A stretch of DNA of 28,124 nt from JBCCIM01 sp045106435 (GCA_045106435.1 JBGCEN010000403.1:1-28124), one strand, 5' to 3'; positions 15,024-24,200 are shown, numbered from the stretch's first letter. Numbers and translations: made by a program. The notes: generated by a model not told the origin, from the sequence alone.

Positions 15024-16967
15024 ATGAGATCACCTCTCTTTTTTTTAGTATTTCTGTTCATTCTCACGTCTTGTAATACCACAGAACGCGTAGTTCATTT
15101 CCCGGAAGAATCTGTTGGTACGCTGCAGATGCCGAGCAATGGCCTGACAGCGCTGCAAACCCAATATGGTAATGTTGATGGGGTGTATCTCAAATACACA
15201 CAATCGTTGGAGCACAACGTAAGTATCGCTTTTACCAGCACAATTCCTCATTGGAAGTTCTATGAGATTGTAGACCGGAGTTTTGTGATTTTTAATCCAC
15301 AATCGCCGGAGTTAAGCACATTCAGATTAGAAGTGCCGGCCAATAGCAAGCTGCAGCAAGCAGCCATCTCAATTCAGGCACCCGGGGCCTCAAGTCAGAC
15401 TTTTGACAAAGACGACCTCATCTCTCAAGCAGGATCAGATGGAGAGATGGTGTATACGCTGGATTATTCCAATGTGGCGGCCGGGACCATCGTGACTGAA
15501 AAGTATGAGATGACGCGTGGTGATCTGGAAAAGAATCCACCAGTAACGCATGATGTGGCGCTACAATATAACATTCCCGTACAGGAGCTAGATTTTCAGT
15601 ATATCTACCCGATCTGGTGGCAGGTGCAGGTTAAAAACCTGAGCTTGAATCAGCCGCTTAACTACGAAAGAGTTGAAGATGCTGACCGTCGCAAGATTAT
15701 ATTGAAGTATACGGACCAGAATGTGCCGGCATTTCAGCAAAGCGATGCAACGCCGTATTTCAAGCAGGTTGCGCCTTATTTCCAGCTTCAGGTCAGCAAC
15801 ATGACCATGGGAAGCGCAGTGAAATATAATGCGCCTGAAGACTGGACGGACTTTGCAAAAGACTATCGGAAATTTGCTATAGCGCCGGCTGACAAGCCTT
15901 CTCGTGATGTCAAAAAAGCAGCTGATCAGATGCTAAGCGGTGCAAGCTCTGATCTTGATCGCGTTGAAGTGTCCTTGAACTTTGTAAACGACAACATTCG
16001 CTTGATCGAAGGTACTCAACACCGTAGTCTGGACGTGGTCCTTTCGAAGAGGGAAGGGAATGCGTTTCAAGCGACAAGTCTGATGCAGGCTATGTTGCAG
16101 GTATATAACATTGACTCTGAGTATTTGCTCATTCACCCTGCATACGAAGGATATTTTGATCCTGATTTTTATTCCGGCGTTCAGTTGAAAGAGCCGGCGT
16201 TGGGGGTTTTTGTCGAAGGGGAGCAGTACTACGTTTTTCCTGGTCGGCAGCGTTCTTTAAAAGAAGCCGTCCCGAACCATTATGGTGGACAGACCGCCAT
16301 GGTCGTAACGGAAGATGGATTTGGTGGATTTACCGAAGTGCAAAGTACGCAGTTTGCAGCGATTGCATCTCAGGTTGACATCAGTAGAGGAACAGGTACG
16401 GTAGACACTCCGCCGGCAACGCCTCCTGCCGAAGTATCACTTCCCCCAATGGAGCCTAAAGAGGTTACGCAGCCGGCAAGCTCTCTACCAAGAGACACGC
16501 AGACCGCTGGAAATGGTGGAGCGACATTGCCTGTAAATACACCACCTGTGAATACGGTTGTTGGAAGCCCCAATACCGGGCAGGGCATAGACGTTCCATT
16601 ACCAAATCCTACGCAGACACCAACTATAGAACCTCCGCCGGTTGTTGAGGTCGTTGAAACCGTCACGGAGCCGAATATGCTACCTGAATGGCTGGGTTCA
16701 ATCAAGCGGAGCCTCGGTGGATGGACCTGGATTGTGGCTTCACGCACCACTTTAGACGAAGCAGAGGACCTTGCGGATACGTATTTGAACTTGTATCGCC
16801 AGGGTATTAGTGTTGATGTGCTTTCAGGCGAATCAAACGGTGTTGTGCGTTATCGTATCGCCATCGGCCAATACAGCAGCCGTTCGCTTGCTCAGGCTGA
16901 TAAGTCACGCTATGGCACCAACTTCCCTGAGGATGCCTGGCTTCTAGAGATTAAGCCAAGCATGTAA
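15024..16967 (+). CDS. Second SPOR-domain lipoprotein, paralogue with Pro-rich linker
   Basis: A 647-residue lipoprotein from ATG 15024 (signal MRSPLFFLVFLFILTSC, Cys17). An upstream in-frame TTG at 14997 would add nine residues but spoil the short signal. Residues about 45-275 are collinear with the preceding paralogue (TRGDLEKNPPVTHDVALQ matches RGDLYKHLPLNHDVALQ; PYFKQVAPYFQLQV matches PYLKEVAPYFHVQV). The transglutaminase-like part (about 310-410) again lacks the catalytic triad, with REGNAF, EPALGV and VFPG at the expected Cys, His and Asp sites. Where the paralogue has a beta-rich domain, this protein has a Pro/Thr/Val-rich linker (about 458-552). A SPOR domain (about 565-645) closes the protein. 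A duplicated envelope scaffold or regulator pair is inferred. Confidence 0.8.
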   Translation: MRSPLFFLVFLFILTSCNTTERVVHFPEESVGTLQMPSNGLTALQTQYGNVDGVYLKYTQSLEHNVSIAFTSTIPHWKFYEIVDRSFVIFNPQSPELSTFRLEVPANSKLQQAAISIQAPGASSQTFDKDDLISQAGSDGEMVYTLDYSNVAAGTIVTEKYEMTRGDLEKNPPVTHDVALQYNIPVQELDFQYIYPIWWQVQVKNLSLNQPLNYERVEDADRRKIILKYTDQNVPAFQQSDATPYFKQVAPYFQLQVSNMTMGSAVKYNAPEDWTDFAKDYRKFAIAPADKPSRDVKKAADQMLSGASSDLDRVEVSLNFVNDNIRLIEGTQHRSLDVVLSKREGNAFQATSLMQAMLQVYNIDSEYLLIHPAYEGYFDPDFYSGVQLKEPALGVFVEGEQYYVFPGRQRSLKEAVPNHYGGQTAMVVTEDGFGGFTEVQSTQFAAIASQVDISRGTGTVDTPPATPPAEVSLPPMEPKEVTQPASSLPRDTQTAGNGGATLPVNTPPVNTVVGSPNTGQGIDVPLPNPTQTPTIEPPPVVEVVETVTEPNMLPEWLGSIKRSLGGWTWIVASRTTLDEAEDLADTYLNLYRQGISVDVLSGESNGVVRYRIAIGQYSSRSLAQADKSRYGTNFPEDAWLLEIKPSM

Positions 16968-16983
16968 TAAAGATTGTTGCAAG

Positions 16984-17076
16984 TTTAGGGTTTATGGTAG
17001 ATTATTTTCACCCTAAACCCTAAACCCTAAACCCTAAACCCTAAACCCTAAACCCTAAACCCTAAACCCTAAACCC
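16984..17076. repeat. Telomere-like heptamer array (CCCTAAA)n with inverted units
   Basis: Nine perfect copies of CCCTAAA plus CCC fill 17011-17076. Two inverted units (TTTAGGG and TTTATGG) lie just before, at 16984-16997, across a 13-base spacer. TTTAGGGTTTA can pair with TAAACCCTAAA as an 11-bp stem, so the array could form a hairpin at the meeting point of two convergent genes. It begins 17 bp after the plus-strand stop and ends 2 bp before the minus-strand lipase stop. The unit equals the plant-type telomere repeat, but the flanks are bacterial genes. Confidence 0.97.
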
Positions 17077-17078
17077 AT

Positions 17079-17930
17079 CTAGCATCCCGCATCAGAAAGG
17101 TTTTGGGTCAGGCTACAGAAGAACGCTGATGGGTCGAAGTTACTGCGAGTGGTAGGAAAGTTCATGCCGATTTGCTGGGCATGGTCAGCCTCAATGATAC
17201 CGCGAAAAATACCCCATTTGGCACTTTCTACAGAGACAAATCCATCGTTTTTACCTTCTCTGCCAAACATGATATAGTTTAGTGGTTTCAGAAAAGGGGT
17301 AACGCTTACCTGCGTATCTTTTCCAGCCTGTGCCGCATAAGACCAGTACAAGACATCTGGATGGTCAGGGACATTGGGGTTAAACTCATTGTTCAGATAT
17401 TCAGGCGTCAACTCCGTTACCGTGTTGAGGAAGTCTGATTCCACTTCTCGCATGACCTTTGTGCCCATCCAGTTTGCAAATTCCGCCAGCCATTCTCTCA
17501 GTTTCCCGGGTTGCTCCAGCAGAAAAGTCGCGATAGAGGAGCCGTGATGCGGGGTTGCGATGGTGGTTAACGACGCAATTTTGCCATGAAAGTCATTCGC
17601 AGAGATTAAATACCGGGCATCCAGCCCGCCCATTGAGTGTGCAATGAGGTTTACCTTTTCCGCTTTCGTTTCCTGGAGTACATAGGCGATGCGCTGTTGC
17701 CAAATGGAGGCCCTGACTGGTACGGTATTGTAGGGGGTAACATTGGGTGCATAGGCTATAACTCCGTGTGAGCGAAGGCTCATCGCAAGGTCATGCATAT
17801 GACCGTTTCTCCAAAATGAGCCGGCCATTCCAAACCCATGCATTAATACAATAGGGTACTTAACCTGAATTAAGTCTGGTTGAGGAAAAGCATCCAGACT
17901 CATGAACCTTTCAATTGCACCTTCTCCCAT
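17079..17930 (-). CDS. Alpha/beta-hydrolase lipase (triacylglycerol lipase-like)
   Basis: A 283-residue alpha/beta hydrolase resembling bacterial family I lipases, which cleave ester bonds of acylglycerols. PIVLMHGFGMAGSFW (about 26-40) supplies the oxyanion loop. AHSMGGLDARYL holds the nucleophile Ser99, with Ala where the elbow usually has Gly. ATPHHGSSIA (125-134) is the typical lipase segment. Asp229 (KNDGFVS) and His250 (ADHAQQIG) fit the other triad members. No signal peptide is visible, so a cytoplasmic or unconventional location is likely. The TAG stop abuts the telomere-like array. Confidence 0.9.
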   Translation of the reverse strand: MGEGAIERFMSLDAFPQPDLIQVKYPIVLMHGFGMAGSFWRNGHMHDLAMSLRSHGVIAYAPNVTPYNTVPVRASIWQQRIAYVLQETKAEKVNLIAHSMGGLDARYLISANDFHGKIASLTTIATPHHGSSIATFLLEQPGKLREWLAEFANWMGTKVMREVESDFLNTVTELTPEYLNNEFNPNVPDHPDVLYWSYAAQAGKDTQVSVTPFLKPLNYIMFGREGKNDGFVSVESAKWGIFRGIIEADHAQQIGMNFPTTRSNFDPSAFFCSLTQNLSDAGC

Positions 17931-18113
17931 GATTCCTGCTTGCTTGACTGAAGATGTGAGTAATGATTATCAAATGTTATTATAGCTGTGTGCTGAGGGT
18001 TTGTCGTTTTACTTTGATGTGGATATAAAGTGTCCATATACAACATCACTGCATATGGTGTTGAATGACCGTTTTTCCTTGCAACGAAGAGGGCCCCCCA
18101 ACACCGTTGGTTT

Positions 18114-19037
18114 CTATGAGACTCGCTCTTTCAGTTCGGTTGGAAGTTCTGCCAGAAGTGCATCCACAAAGGCATTAATGACATGCTTCTTCAGGTCGGC
18201 GCGGTGGTAAACCATCTGGATTCTGCGTTCGGGTACGGGTTCAGCAAAAGGGCGGACACGTTCTGCTAACAATTCATCGGAGAAATAAAGCGTAGCCAGG
18301 TAGGGCATTAACGTCATCCCGCCGGCCTGATCAACTACCTTTTGTAAAGTCTCCAGATTCCCGCTTTCAAACAACACAGAACGATGAAGTCCACATGCCT
18401 GGCTGCCGGCGCTGCACACCTGAAGCATTTGATCACGGAAGCAATGGCCTTCCTTGAGTAACCATAAATCATCCAGAGAAAGCTCGTTTGTTTCGAGTGT
18501 ATGTTTACCCGAAAGCCTGTGTCCATCAGATAGATACGCCATAAAAGGCTCTGAGAATAAAAAACGAGACTTGGTGTCTCCCGATGCCTCGTCAGTTGCT
18601 ATCAGTCCAATGTCTAGCGTCTCCTTTTGTAACCCCTCTAATACGTGCGCTGTTAAAAGCTCATGGAATGTCAATTGGACATTGGGATATCTCATCATGA
18701 AAATTGGCATCACGAGGGGTACTATATAAGGTGCCAGCGTTGGAATAATCCCTACATGCAAGGTCCCTGTTATTTCGCCTTTGGTTGTATCTACCAGATC
18801 ATTGATTCGCGCAGTCTCTTGTAGTACCTGGCGCGCCTGAGAAATGACTTTCTTTCCTATTTCTGTTGGGACTACCGGGGTTCTGCTTCTATCAAATAAT
18901 TGCACGCCAAGCTCCTCTTCCAACTTTCTGAGTTGCACACTGAGAGAAGGTTGGGATACAAAACAATGCTCAGCTGCTTTGGAGAAATGTCTATGTGTAT
19001 CTACGGCGATCAGATACGTGAGTTGTATGAGGGTCAT
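18114..19037 (-). CDS. oxyR: OxyR, LysR-type peroxide sensor
   Basis: A 307-residue LysR-family regulator. The N-terminal winged helix-turn-helix (TLIQLTYLIAVDTHRHFSKAAEHCFVSQPSLSVQLRKLE) is at about 2-40 and the effector domain at about 90-300. The segment LLKEGHCFRDQMLQVC places cysteines at residues 199 and 208, the same numbering and spacing as the redox pair of E. coli OxyR, so disulfide-based peroxide sensing is well supported. A third nearby Cys (215) is extra. OxyR activates catalase and peroxiredoxin genes elsewhere; none is adjacent here. A dyad at 19094-19108 upstream may be its own operator. The gene appears monocistronic. Confidence 0.93.
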   Translation of the reverse strand: MTLIQLTYLIAVDTHRHFSKAAEHCFVSQPSLSVQLRKLEEELGVQLFDRSRTPVVPTEIGKKVISQARQVLQETARINDLVDTTKGEITGTLHVGIIPTLAPYIVPLVMPIFMMRYPNVQLTFHELLTAHVLEGLQKETLDIGLIATDEASGDTKSRFLFSEPFMAYLSDGHRLSGKHTLETNELSLDDLWLLKEGHCFRDQMLQVCSAGSQACGLHRSVLFESGNLETLQKVVDQAGGMTLMPYLATLYFSDELLAERVRPFAEPVPERRIQMVYHRADLKKHVINAFVDALLAELPTELKERVS

Positions 19038-19093
19038 TAATGGGCTATAGGTGTGGGTTATTGTTCTGTAAAAACCATTAGATATTATTATGA

Positions 19094-19108
19094 TTAGCCT
19101 CTGGCTAA
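19094..19108. promoter_or_regulatory. Candidate LysR-type box upstream of oxyR
   Basis: TTAGCCTCTGGCTAA is a perfect 6-bp dyad around a 3-base centre. It fits the T-N11-A form bound by LysR-type regulators and lies about 57-71 bp upstream of the oxyR ATG, a usual place for autoregulation. Confidence 0.45.
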
Positions 19109-19234
19109 GATCCTGTATTCAATACATATTTATGCTTGTGATTATGGCGCTTGAAAAGGACTTGTCTGGATAAAGCGGTACTTTGTCAGCGAAATGATTG
19201 CAGGTATTTTTTGAAATCAAAAAACAAACTCTAT

Positions 19235-19242
19235 TAACTTTG
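19235..19242 (+). promoter_or_regulatory. Orphan Bacteroidota-type promoter match
   Basis: TAACTTTG (19235-19242) fits the Bacteroidota -7 consensus TAnnTTTG, with TTTG at 19210-19213 and a 21-base spacer, as for the -33 element. It points to the plus strand, where no gene follows. A transcript would run antisense into the 3' end of the kinase gene. The region is T-rich, so chance is possible. Confidence 0.3.
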
Positions 19243-19291
19243 CTGAAAGAGTACTATTGCTTGCTTATAACCTGGCTAAAGAGGAGGGTGA

Positions 19292-19951
19292 TCAGTAAAA
19301 AAACAACGCCAGCGGCTCATGGTGAATAAATCTGAGCAGGGAATAGATGAGGCCGGCAGTGGCAATCGGTACATACAGGTTATCATTGAGCGGAACGGGG
19401 GAGAGCTCAAACAGCATGGCTACTAATCCAACCAGCAACACTTCGTGAATCTGAAGGACATCAAACAACGTAAGGCAGAGGATGGCTGTGATGAAAAAGG
19501 CAGCGGATCCTTCGATTGTTTTCGCAGACTTCCCCCAGTTGAATCGCCCAAAGCGCCGGCCTACAAGCGCTGCAGCTGCATCGCTGATCATAAAGGTGAT
19601 CATGGCAATGGCTGCGATCTCGACAGGGAAAATAAAAACCAGTAGCGTGGCAGACAATAAAACCCAGGTGGCTCCATTGATGACGACGGGTTCACCAATC
19701 TCGGGTCGCTCAGCGGGCCGCATCATGACACCGAAGACTTTCTCCACAAGCTGAGCTGCTTTGTGAGATTTAACCCGGGCAATTTCCAGAAAAATCGCCA
19801 GAAAACAGAACGGAACGAGTATTAATAAAGAGGTATTCTTGCCCAGGTAGAGCATACCAATCGGGATGACCATCGCAAGCAGATGTAGCGACTTTCGTAT
19901 CAGTTCTGCTTTGTAGGAAATCTCGGGAGAAGTTTTCGAAGTTTTTTGCAA
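19292..19951 (-). CDS. SEC59/DGK1/VTE5-type polyprenol or diacylglycerol kinase
   Basis: A 219-residue integral membrane protein with about six or seven hydrophobic segments. It resembles the SEC59/DGK1/VTE5 family, whose known members transfer phosphate, often from CTP, to dolichol, diacylglycerol or phytol-type alcohols. The diagnostic motif is ISDAAAALVGRRFGRFNWGKSAKTIEGSAAFF (about 120-151), containing the conserved Asp, the G-R-x-x-G loop, the GKS Lys and the EGS Glu. The N-terminus (ELIRKSLHLLAMVIPI) also fits. The start at 19951 is a TTG; no ATG or GTG lies upstream in frame before a stop, and the next Met (27) would lose the conserved start. It is divergent from hemE across 141 bp. 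The lipid substrate is unknown. Confidence 0.85.
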   Translation of the reverse strand: MQKTSKTSPEISYKAELIRKSLHLLAMVIPIGMLYLGKNTSLLILVPFCFLAIFLEIARVKSHKAAQLVEKVFGVMMRPAERPEIGEPVVINGATWVLLSATLLVFIFPVEIAAIAMITFMISDAAAALVGRRFGRFNWGKSAKTIEGSAAFFITAILCLTLFDVLQIHEVLLVGLVAMLFELSPVPLNDNLYVPIATAGLIYSLLRFIHHEPLALFFY

Positions 19952-19985
19952 AACGCAAAAAGGAAAAGTTTATGGGCAATAATAA

Positions 19986-20003
19986 TTATCCCATGTGGGA
20001 TAA
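19986..20003. promoter_or_regulatory. 18-bp palindrome between the kinase gene and hemE
   Basis: TTATCCCATGTGGGATAA is a perfect 8-2-8 palindrome in the 141-bp divergent gap. It is about 35 bp before the kinase start and 90 bp before hemE. Its symmetry and place suggest an operator for a dimeric regulator. I cannot match it to a named regulator. Confidence 0.5.
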
Positions 20004-20092
20004 AACTTATACCTGATAACTTAATACAAGTTGAACACTTCTTTATTAAAAGTCTCTGTAAAGCATTATCTATTTGTTAGTAGTAAGAACCA

Positions 20093-21157
20093 ATGACTCA
20101 TAATTTCCCGGAATTACAGAATGATACGCTACTGCGCGCGGCGCGCGGTGAAGAAACCGATTATACGCCCGTGTGGATTATGCGGCAGGCAGGCCGCTAT
20201 TTACCTGAATACCGTGCAAAGCGCGCTTTAGAAGAGTTTTTTACGGTTGTACGCACGCCAGACCTGGCCACTGAAATTACTTTACAACCAATTGAGCGTT
20301 TTCCGCTCGATGCGGCGATTATCTTTTCTGACATTCTTGTCATTCCTCAGGCGATGGGCATGGAATGTTTGATGATAAAAGGAAGGGGGCCGGTTTTTCC
20401 TGACCCGTTGAAAACGCCTGAAGACCTTGCCCGGCTGGTTGTGCCCGATGTGCATTCTTCGTTGAAATACGTTTTTGACGCACTCACATTAACGCGCAAA
20501 ACACTCAATGGACGGGTCCCGCTCATTGGATTCTGCGGTGCTCCGTGGACGTTAATGGCGTACATGATAGAAGGAGGGGGAAGCAAATCTTTTGAGGCTT
20601 CAAAAACGTGGCTGTTCAAGCACCCTGAGGCAAGTCATAAACTTTTGCAGTCTATAACAGATGTGCTGATTGAGTATGTGATTGCACAGGTTGATGCCGG
20701 CGCACAGCTGATTCAGGTTTTTGATTCGTGGGCCGGTCTTTTGTCACCAGCTGCATTCAATGAGTTTTCTCTACCGTATTTGAATCAGATTGCTGATGCA
20801 CTCAAGCAGGCAAGACCTGATGTCCCGAAGACGATATTTGCTAAAGGGGCCTATTACGCATTAGAAGACCTTGCAGATAGCGCGTATGACGTGATTGGTC
20901 TGGACTGGACAATGGATCCACGCGAGGCACGCCGGCGCGTAGGCGGTAAAACATTGCAAGGAAATATGGATCCCTGTATGCTCTTTGCTTCGCCTGAGTC
21001 CATTCGGGCAGAGGTGCAGCGTATGATTGAAGCCTTTGGTCCTGGCGGATTCATCGCGAATCTGGGCCACGGCATGTTACCAAGTCATGATCCTGAAAAA
21101 GCCGGTGTATTCATCGATGCTGTACATGAGTTTTCGTCGGTTAAAGTAGCTGGCTGA
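20093..21157 (+). CDS. hemE: Uroporphyrinogen decarboxylase
   Basis: A 354-residue cytoplasmic enzyme that removes four carboxyl groups from uroporphyrinogen III to give coproporphyrinogen III in haem synthesis. The N-terminal signature PVWIMRQAGRYLPEYR (about 26-41) supplies the substrate-binding Arg. IIFSDILVIPQAMGM (about 75-89) holds the catalytic Asp. GFCGAPWTLMAYMIEGGGSK (about 146-165), IQVFDSWAGLLSP and NLGHGMLPSHDPE (C-terminal conserved His) are all intact. Length is normal. The start is ATG 20093. No other haem gene is adjacent. The gene is followed by a heptamer array and a strong terminator. Confidence 0.97.
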   Translation: MTHNFPELQNDTLLRAARGEETDYTPVWIMRQAGRYLPEYRAKRALEEFFTVVRTPDLATEITLQPIERFPLDAAIIFSDILVIPQAMGMECLMIKGRGPVFPDPLKTPEDLARLVVPDVHSSLKYVFDALTLTRKTLNGRVPLIGFCGAPWTLMAYMIEGGGSKSFEASKTWLFKHPEASHKLLQSITDVLIEYVIAQVDAGAQLIQVFDSWAGLLSPAAFNEFSLPYLNQIADALKQARPDVPKTIFAKGAYYALEDLADSAYDVIGLDWTMDPREARRRVGGKTLQGNMDPCMLFASPESIRAEVQRMIEAFGPGGFIANLGHGMLPSHDPEKAGVFIDAVHEFSSVKVAG

Positions 21158-21166
21158 CATGTGGAG

Positions 21167-21201
21167 GTTTCGGGTTCAACGTTCAAAGTTTTGGGTTTAA
21201 T
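21167..21201. repeat. Degenerate heptamer array, GTTCAAM type (5 units)
   Basis: Five contiguous 7-bp units all begin with GTT, including GTTTCGG, GTTCAAC, GTTCAAA, GTTTTGG and GTTTAAT. They lie in strict register 10 bp after the hemE stop and 5 bp before the terminator at 21206. Confidence 0.7.
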
Positions 21202-21205
21202 AACT

Positions 21206-21247
21206 AAAAAGCGCTCTTCCTTTCTTGAAAGGAAGAGCGCTTTTTTT
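21206..21247. terminator. Strong bidirectional intrinsic terminator
   Basis: A perfect 14-bp stem (GCGCTCTTCCTTTC with its complement) closes on a TT loop. Five A precede it and seven T follow. It sits between hemE and the convergent giant gene and can serve both. Confidence 0.97.
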
Positions 21248-21281
21248 ATGGATCTCCAATGCTTTTGTCTTTCTATTCCTG

Positions 21282-24200
21282 CTATTTCAACAGAATCAGC
21301 TGTCTGGATTTTTCATACTGCGTGGTCTTTAATCGATAGATGTACACGCCGCCCGGTAAATTATCTGCTTTGAACACAACGGTGTGTGTGCCGGCAGCTT
21401 TCATGCCATCAACAAGGGTTGTTACGCGCTGACCGAGCAAATTGTAAATATCAATACGAACATCAGATCTTTCGGGAAGGCCAAAGGTGATGGTCGTTTG
21501 CGGGTTAAAAGGATTCGGATAGTTTTGCTCAAGTGTGAACTGCTGTGGTAAGCCGGCGGCATCTATCAAAATATCTACGGTCCCTTCAGCCAATCCGCCT
21601 TTTCCATCTGTAACGGTGTAGGTAAACGAATCCGCGTTCGTGAAATCACTTCCCGGGTGGTAGGTCACATCAAAATTGTCTTCCAATGTTACCTGCCCGA
21701 ATTGCCCCTGGGTTACTGATACAACACGCAGAGAATCTCCATCCTGATCAATGTCATTGGCCACGACATTCACAGTGATCGGCTCTAGCGCAGTGAGAGA
21801 AATCATGTCTGCAGTAGCAGTAGGGGTTTTGTTCAGCGTAGGAGAAAGCAGGAAGGCCTGCCGCTCGCCGTTAAGCAGCCCGATACCGGTAATCTGCGCC
21901 GCGTTATTTATCGCACGTGCTTCCAGCAGTGTCCAGCCTGAAGCTGCATCGATGAACTCGTTTAAATCAACAATTGTGTCGCCTTGCCATAAGAACGCGC
22001 GCATGTCATTGTTGATTTGCTGCGCTTGATCAGTAGGGGAGCCGGCTGACTTACCGTTATTTTTCTGTGCAAATTGCGCAAGGATATCGCCAGAAAGGAG
22101 ATCTGATTGCCTTGCACGGGTTGTTGATGTTTTGCCCGAAGACACCGGCAAATAGGTGCCAACAACCCACGTCGCGTTATTTATACCATACGCCTCACTA
22201 AAGGACGAACCGTCCATATGAAGGATAGTTGAGATACCATTGTCGTTCCAAAACATCGCCTTAACAAGGCCATCGTCAATACTGCCAGCTGTTTGACCAC
22301 TTGCATTAATGGCATAGGCACGGCCTTCAGCACCAATGAGTCTGCGCTCAATTTTAGCATCGCGCCATAGTATAGCTGATCCACCTGTATAGCCGGCTAT
22401 CAGGCCTTGCTCATTGATATCAAATGCCTGGCTTTCCTCAGTTTCTGCTGCCTCCAGTTCTTGCAGCCCTCCATTATTCCATATCAGCGCGTGGAGTACT
22501 TCTGAGTTCTCTTTGGTGGAAATACCGACAATTTGTGCAGCATTGTTGATACTGTACGCTTTACTCGAACGACCATCAAAAGAACCCAGGTTGTTTACAC
22601 CCGATGTATCCCACAGCGTAGCCTGGAAAACCGGGCCACCGTTCCCTGTGCCGGGAAATGAAGTGGCGCCAACAATCTGACCAAAATCGTTTGCATCCAA
22701 CGCTTCACTGGCTGTATCAAATGATATTTCCTGATTGGAGGAAAACGCCTGAATAGTACCACCGGTTGTTGTTGTTGCACCGACGACTTCGCCGGCGTTA
22801 CTAATGTTGTATGCGGCGCTTGTTGTACTGTTGGCAAGGCCCATCTCTGAAACCACAAAGCGGCCAGAGAAAACGGTAATGGTTACAATTCCTTCAGCTG
22901 ATGCGAGGCTGTCATCACGTATCGAGTAGGTAAAGGATGTAACCCCCGTGAAGTCATTTTCCGGTGTGTAGAGCAGGTTGCCATTGGGTTGTGCCTGCAC
23001 ACTGCCTTCGGCCGGATTGGTAATCCTGAAGATCGTTAGATCATCGTTGTCAAAATCGACATCGTTGGAGATAACGTTTATTTCAATCGCTCTGTTTTGT
23101 ATGGTCGCAGCAATGTCATCTACGGCAATCGGCTCATCGTTAAGCGCAATGATCGTGAATTTCTGCGTGGCAAAAACAGGGTCCCCAACAGTTGGTGTTG
23201 CTACAAGATTGATGTTGGCTTCGCCGTTCTGGTTGGGGGCATACGTAACCGTGAGAATGCCGGCGAGGGTATCTATTTCTGTGGTCGTAAAAACGGTTGG
23301 ATTTGATACATTCGAAATAGTGAATTCATACCCGTCATCAAATAGGGATAACGCACTTCTGATATTGATAACCGAAGGTTCAGCATCTTCCAGCACAATG
23401 ATTTCCGATAAGGCAAGCGTACCTGATGGCTGGATTGAAATCGCTACGGTTGTTATATCAGAATCATCGAAGCCGTCGTTGGCAACATACGTAAAGGCAT
23501 CGTTGGTAGAGCTTGAATTGTTATGCCGGTACGTGAACGAGCCATCTGCATTCAATGTGAAAGATGCAGCATTAACTGGTTCTGCAATGAGCCTCACCGT
23601 CAGGTTGTCGTTCTCTGCATCGGTGTCATTGGCCAGCACGCCATTGGGGGCGTTAACCTGCAATATTTGGCCTTGATCTACAATGTATGTATCCGCATTT
23701 CCAACAGGCGCCGTATTCAGCCGGCGTATACTGATGGTGAAGGTTGATACTGCACTTTGAGAGACGCCGCCATTTTCATTGCCGCCATTATCTGAAAGAA
23801 TGACAGAAACGTTTGCGTCTCCAAAGACCTGGTCTCCGATGGCAGGGGTAAATGTGAGTTCTCCCGTTGAACTGATCGCCGGCTGCTCGGCAAAGAGCGT
23901 TTCCTGGCCATTGGTAATGGTTACCGTGAAGAAGGCTTCCTGGCTGCTTTCATTTTCAGGGCCAATCGAAATATCCTCAGCCCATGCAGCAGAGAATTCA
24001 GGCGTGTTTTGGCCAACAGCAACATCATCGCCGGCGGTAAACGACGGTGCGTCATTCACTGGATTGATTTTGATGTTAACATCTTCCTGCGCAAACAAGC
24101 CGCCAGAATCTGTTGCCCTGATGCCAATGGTTGTTTCTCCAAATGCATCAGCAGCATAATTGATGGTGAGAATTTTAGGCGTGCCTTCAATGGATAGCAC

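Noticed and set aside
17011..17076. Eukaryotic telomere or contaminating contig end
   Set aside because: The array is internal and flanked within a few bases by intact bacterial genes on both sides.
18098..18110. CCAACACCGTTGG hairpin as the oxyR terminator
   Set aside because: The stem is only 5 bp, and the minus-strand side is followed by G/C-rich sequence with no T tract.
22978..23676. 232-codon plus-strand ORF inside the giant gene
   Set aside because: It is a shadow of the repetitive coding sequence on the other strand, as are all plus-strand frames in 21751-27456.
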